Shown here: one piece after another, positions 5,806 to 7,666 of the stretch
Layout: every line of letters begins with the position of its first letter
Numbering within the stretch: the first letter of the stretch is position 1
Source of the DNA: Planctomycetia bacterium
GTDB lineage: Bacteria > Planctomycetota > UBA11346
Reading direction: 5' to 3'
DNA: 7,666 nucleotides
Assembly (NCBI GenBank): GCA_005801395.1
Contig: SYDV01000360.1
Coordinates: 1-7,666, forward strand
Program-made: the position numbers and the translations under genes
The notes under the pieces: model-generated
What the model saw: the letters and a program-made list of their open reading frames with translations, nothing else
What the model was told of the DNA's origin: nothing
Database searches by the model: none

Positions 5806-6819
5806 TCAGCCCAATCGTTTGAATTTATCCGCCAAGCGTTGGGCATAGGCCACGTTCGCGTCGCGGGTGCGCCCAGCGTTATGTGGCGTATGGACAACAT
5901 TATGACGTCCAAGTAATGGATCTTTAAGTGGGAGGGGTTCTAAATCAAAAACATCGGCGGCGAGGCTCAATTCATCGGCTAAAACGCGTCGGCGAAGGGC
6001 CTTCATATCGCAGATATTGGCCCGCGTTACTAAAACAACTAAACAACCGCGTGGTAAAGAGTCGATTAATTTCGCCGTAATTAAACCTTCGGTTTCTGCC
6101 GTCAGCGGTACAATCGGAGCAAATATTTCGGCATCACTCATTAAATGTTCGAGCTCAAATACCTGACGTGCACCAGTACGGTGAAAACAGGGTTCACTGG
6201 CGTAGGGATCCCACGCGGCGACCTCCGCACCAATGGCGTGTGCAAATGCGGCATAACGACTAGCGACATTGCCAGCACCAACGATGCGCAGACGTTTGCC
6301 TGATAATGTTCCGTTTACAAAACGCGCATCATCACCGTATTGATAACCGCGTTGTCCTGGGCGACCGACACCGTCGCTAGGCGCATAATTCCATGGCGAT
6401 AAATCGCTCAAAATAGCGTGATGATTTTGCGCAATGCGTCTAAGTCCACACAGCGTGAGTCCTAGTGCATATTCAGCGACGGATTGTCCCCAATATCCCT
6501 CGTTGGTGTGCGCATAAACTTGAACGCCACGTTCGGTAAAGGTTTTGCCGATATCATGAGGTCCATGTCCTTCATAGACGGCGATTTCTTGAAGGGCGGT
6601 GAGCGCTTTGACGCAAGCAGGTGTGGTTGGTGTGCCAAGAACAATTAATCGCGTGATCGTTCGAGCATCAGTTACGCACGCATGTAATGGACGATTATCG
6701 CCAGGAAGGGTGCGAATAAATTCAACCGGTCCCTGAGCTTGCCAGAGGGCAGATAAAACATCTGCCACCCACGGCCACGATGCTTCGAACGAAGGATGCA
6801 CGATAATGACGCTGCGCAT
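5806..6819 (-). CDS. D-isomer-specific 2-hydroxyacid dehydrogenase family protein
   Basis: This 337-residue enzyme belongs to the NAD-dependent family that includes D-3-phosphoglycerate, glycerate and D-lactate dehydrogenases, which interconvert 2-hydroxy acids and 2-oxo acids. The catalytic residues appear intact: R266 in VTRANICD, E294 in DVFDLEP and H313 in HTPHNAG. The dinucleotide loop is GAGNVA (181-186), with Ala where the third Gly usually stands, and D204 at the end of the next strand suggests NAD rather than NADP. SVAEYALGLTL (113-123) is the family's inter-domain helix. A segment at about 141-172 (SPWNYAPSDG... to the strand before the NAD loop) is longer than in the phosphoglycerate dehydrogenases I know. 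The substrate is not predictable. It starts 54 nt after trpC and has no Shine-Dalgarno; the ATG gives the expected first beta strand (RSVIIVHP). It is not obviously SerA, because no C-terminal ACT regulatory domain follows. Confidence 0.9.
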   Translation of the reverse strand: MRSVIIVHPSFEASWPWVADVLSALWQAQGPVEFIRTLPGDNRPLHACVTDARTITRLIVLGTPTTPACVKALTALQEIAVYEGHGPHDIGKTFTERGVQVYAHTNEGYWGQSVAEYALGLTLCGLRRIAQNHHAILSDLSPWNYAPSDGVGRPGQRGYQYGDDARFVNGTLSGKRLRIVGAGNVASRYAAFAHAIGAEVAAWDPYASEPCFHRTGARQVFELEHLMSDAEIFAPIVPLTAETEGLITAKLIDSLPRGCLVVLVTRANICDMKALRRRVLADELSLAADVFDLEPLPLKDPLLGRHNVVHTPHNAGRTRDANVAYAQRLADKFKRLG

Positions 6820-6873
6820 GTGGGTGAATGCTGCCGTAATTTTAACCGCTTGCCAGCCTGGAGCAGGAAACGC

Positions 6874-7653
6874 TCAAACGAGCAGTTTACCGCGTAATTT
6901 CCGCAGTGCCGTCGATGGATCAGCAGCTGTCATGAGTGCTTCGCCGACTAAAACAGCGTCAACGCCAGCTTTTTCCAATGCCAGACAATCGTCACGCGTG
7001 TGGATACCGCTTTCGCTGACGATAACACGCTTGCCATTGATCAGTGCCGGTAACAACGAAAAGGTAGCGTTCAGGCTGACAGAAAAGTCATTTAAATTAC
7101 GATTATTGACACCAATTAAATCAGCGTCCAGTTTTAATGCGAGCACCGCTTCATCCGCATTATGCACCTCGACTAAAACATCTAAGCCAATTTCACGAGC
7201 AAAACCATATAAGTCGCGCATTTGTCCCAATTCTAGACAAGCGACAATTAACAACACGGCATCGGCCCCAGCCAATCGCGCTTCGGCAATTTGTCGTTCA
7301 TCAATAATAAAATCTTTACGAATCGTCGGCAACGCAACGGCTTCGTGCACCCGCTTCAGGTGATCCAGATGACCATAGAAAAATCGTTCGTCCGTCAGCA
7401 CCGAACAACAATGAGCGCCACCTAACAAATACTGGTAAGCGATCACGACGGGATCGTAGTTCTGGACGAAAACGCCTTTCGAAGGGCTACCCTTTTTGCA
7501 TTCAGCAATGACATGAATGGTATCGGTTGCTGGTCGTTTCAAAGCCGCACGAAAGCCACGACAAGCAGGTAAATCACGTAAAACCGAGCGATCCACCGGT
7601 GGTAACGGCGGCAATTCGGTACGTTTATGCGCGATTATTTTATCCAGAATCAT
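6874..7653 (-). CDS. trpC: Indole-3-glycerol phosphate synthase
   Basis: This 259-residue cytoplasmic (beta/alpha)8-barrel enzyme catalyses the fourth step of tryptophan synthesis, closing the ring of carboxyphenylamino-deoxyribulose phosphate to indole-3-glycerol phosphate with loss of CO2 and water. The N-terminus MILDKIIAHKRTEL is typical of TrpC. Active-site residues, by comparison with the archaeal enzyme, are E51 and K53 in ECKKGSPSKG, the general acid K113 in RKDF, E162 in VEVHN, N183 in GVNNRNL, and E214/S215 in SESGI. Length is normal for a stand-alone TrpC, not fused to TrpF. Only 13 nt precede the ATG in the window, so its ribosome site and any upstream trp genes cannot be judged. 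No trp gene follows it: the next gene is a hydroxyacid dehydrogenase, so if there is a trp operon it ends here or the gene is solitary. Confidence 0.97.
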   Translation of the reverse strand: MILDKIIAHKRTELPPLPPVDRSVLRDLPACRGFRAALKRPATDTIHVIAECKKGSPSKGVFVQNYDPVVIAYQYLLGGAHCCSVLTDERFFYGHLDHLKRVHEAVALPTIRKDFIIDERQIAEARLAGADAVLLIVACLELGQMRDLYGFAREIGLDVLVEVHNADEAVLALKLDADLIGVNNRNLNDFSVSLNATFSLLPALINGKRVIVSESGIHTRDDCLALEKAGVDAVLVGEALMTAADPSTALRKLRGKLLV

Positions 7654-7666
7654 GCGCGGTATGTTC

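Noticed and set aside
5721..5912. Minus-strand open frame of 63 codons between the sulfatase and the dehydrogenase
   Set aside because: More than half overlaps the 3' end of the dehydrogenase in another frame, it has no ribosome site and no recognisable features.
6820..6873. Promoter for the dehydrogenase gene in the gap after trpC
   Set aside because: TAAAAT resembles a -10 box, but the only -35-like TTGAGC is 27 nt upstream, far beyond the usual spacing.
6806..7363. Plus-strand open frame of 185 codons across trpC
   Set aside because: It is antisense to conserved trpC active-site sequence, and its composition (Ser, Ala, Asn-rich) is what reverse reading of such a gene gives.

Overview
All six complete genes and the one partial gene in this window lie on the minus strand, so they are read from right to left. 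The mix points to a bacterium of the Planctomycetota/Verrucomicrobiota/Lentisphaerota group. The clues are a eukaryote-like Ser/Thr kinase with a DWG instead of a DFG motif and a secreted iduronate-2-sulfatase-like enzyme; G+C is near 50% by hand count in sampled stretches. This placement is inference; no rRNA or other taxonomic marker is present.

Right to left, the window starts with trpC (indole-3-glycerol phosphate synthase, 6874-7653). A D-isomer-specific 2-hydroxyacid dehydrogenase follows (5806-6819), then an exported sulfatase (4304-5698) with the only strong Shine-Dalgarno sequence in the window. Next is a 140-residue orphan protein (3857-4279) that I do not recognise. These four share direction and short gaps (24 to 107 nt) but no obvious common pathway.

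A 265-nt non-coding stretch (3592-3856) separates them from a copper module. Most of this stretch is an element of about 180 nt bounded by 30-nt imperfect inverted repeats (25 of 30 positions match), with further nested pairings. It looks like a structured RNA or a small interspersed repeat, and it is the least explained part of the window.

The copper module is copZ (3370-3591), then copA (1183-3366) after 3 nt, then a Ser/Thr kinase (from 1186, running off the left edge) whose ATG overlaps the copA stop as ATGA. CopZ would hand Cu(I) to CopA, which pumps it out of the cytoplasm. The kinase is probably translationally coupled to the pump, which raises, but does not show, a link between copper export and kinase signalling. 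No copper-responsive regulator gene (CueR, CsoR or CopY type) is in the window.
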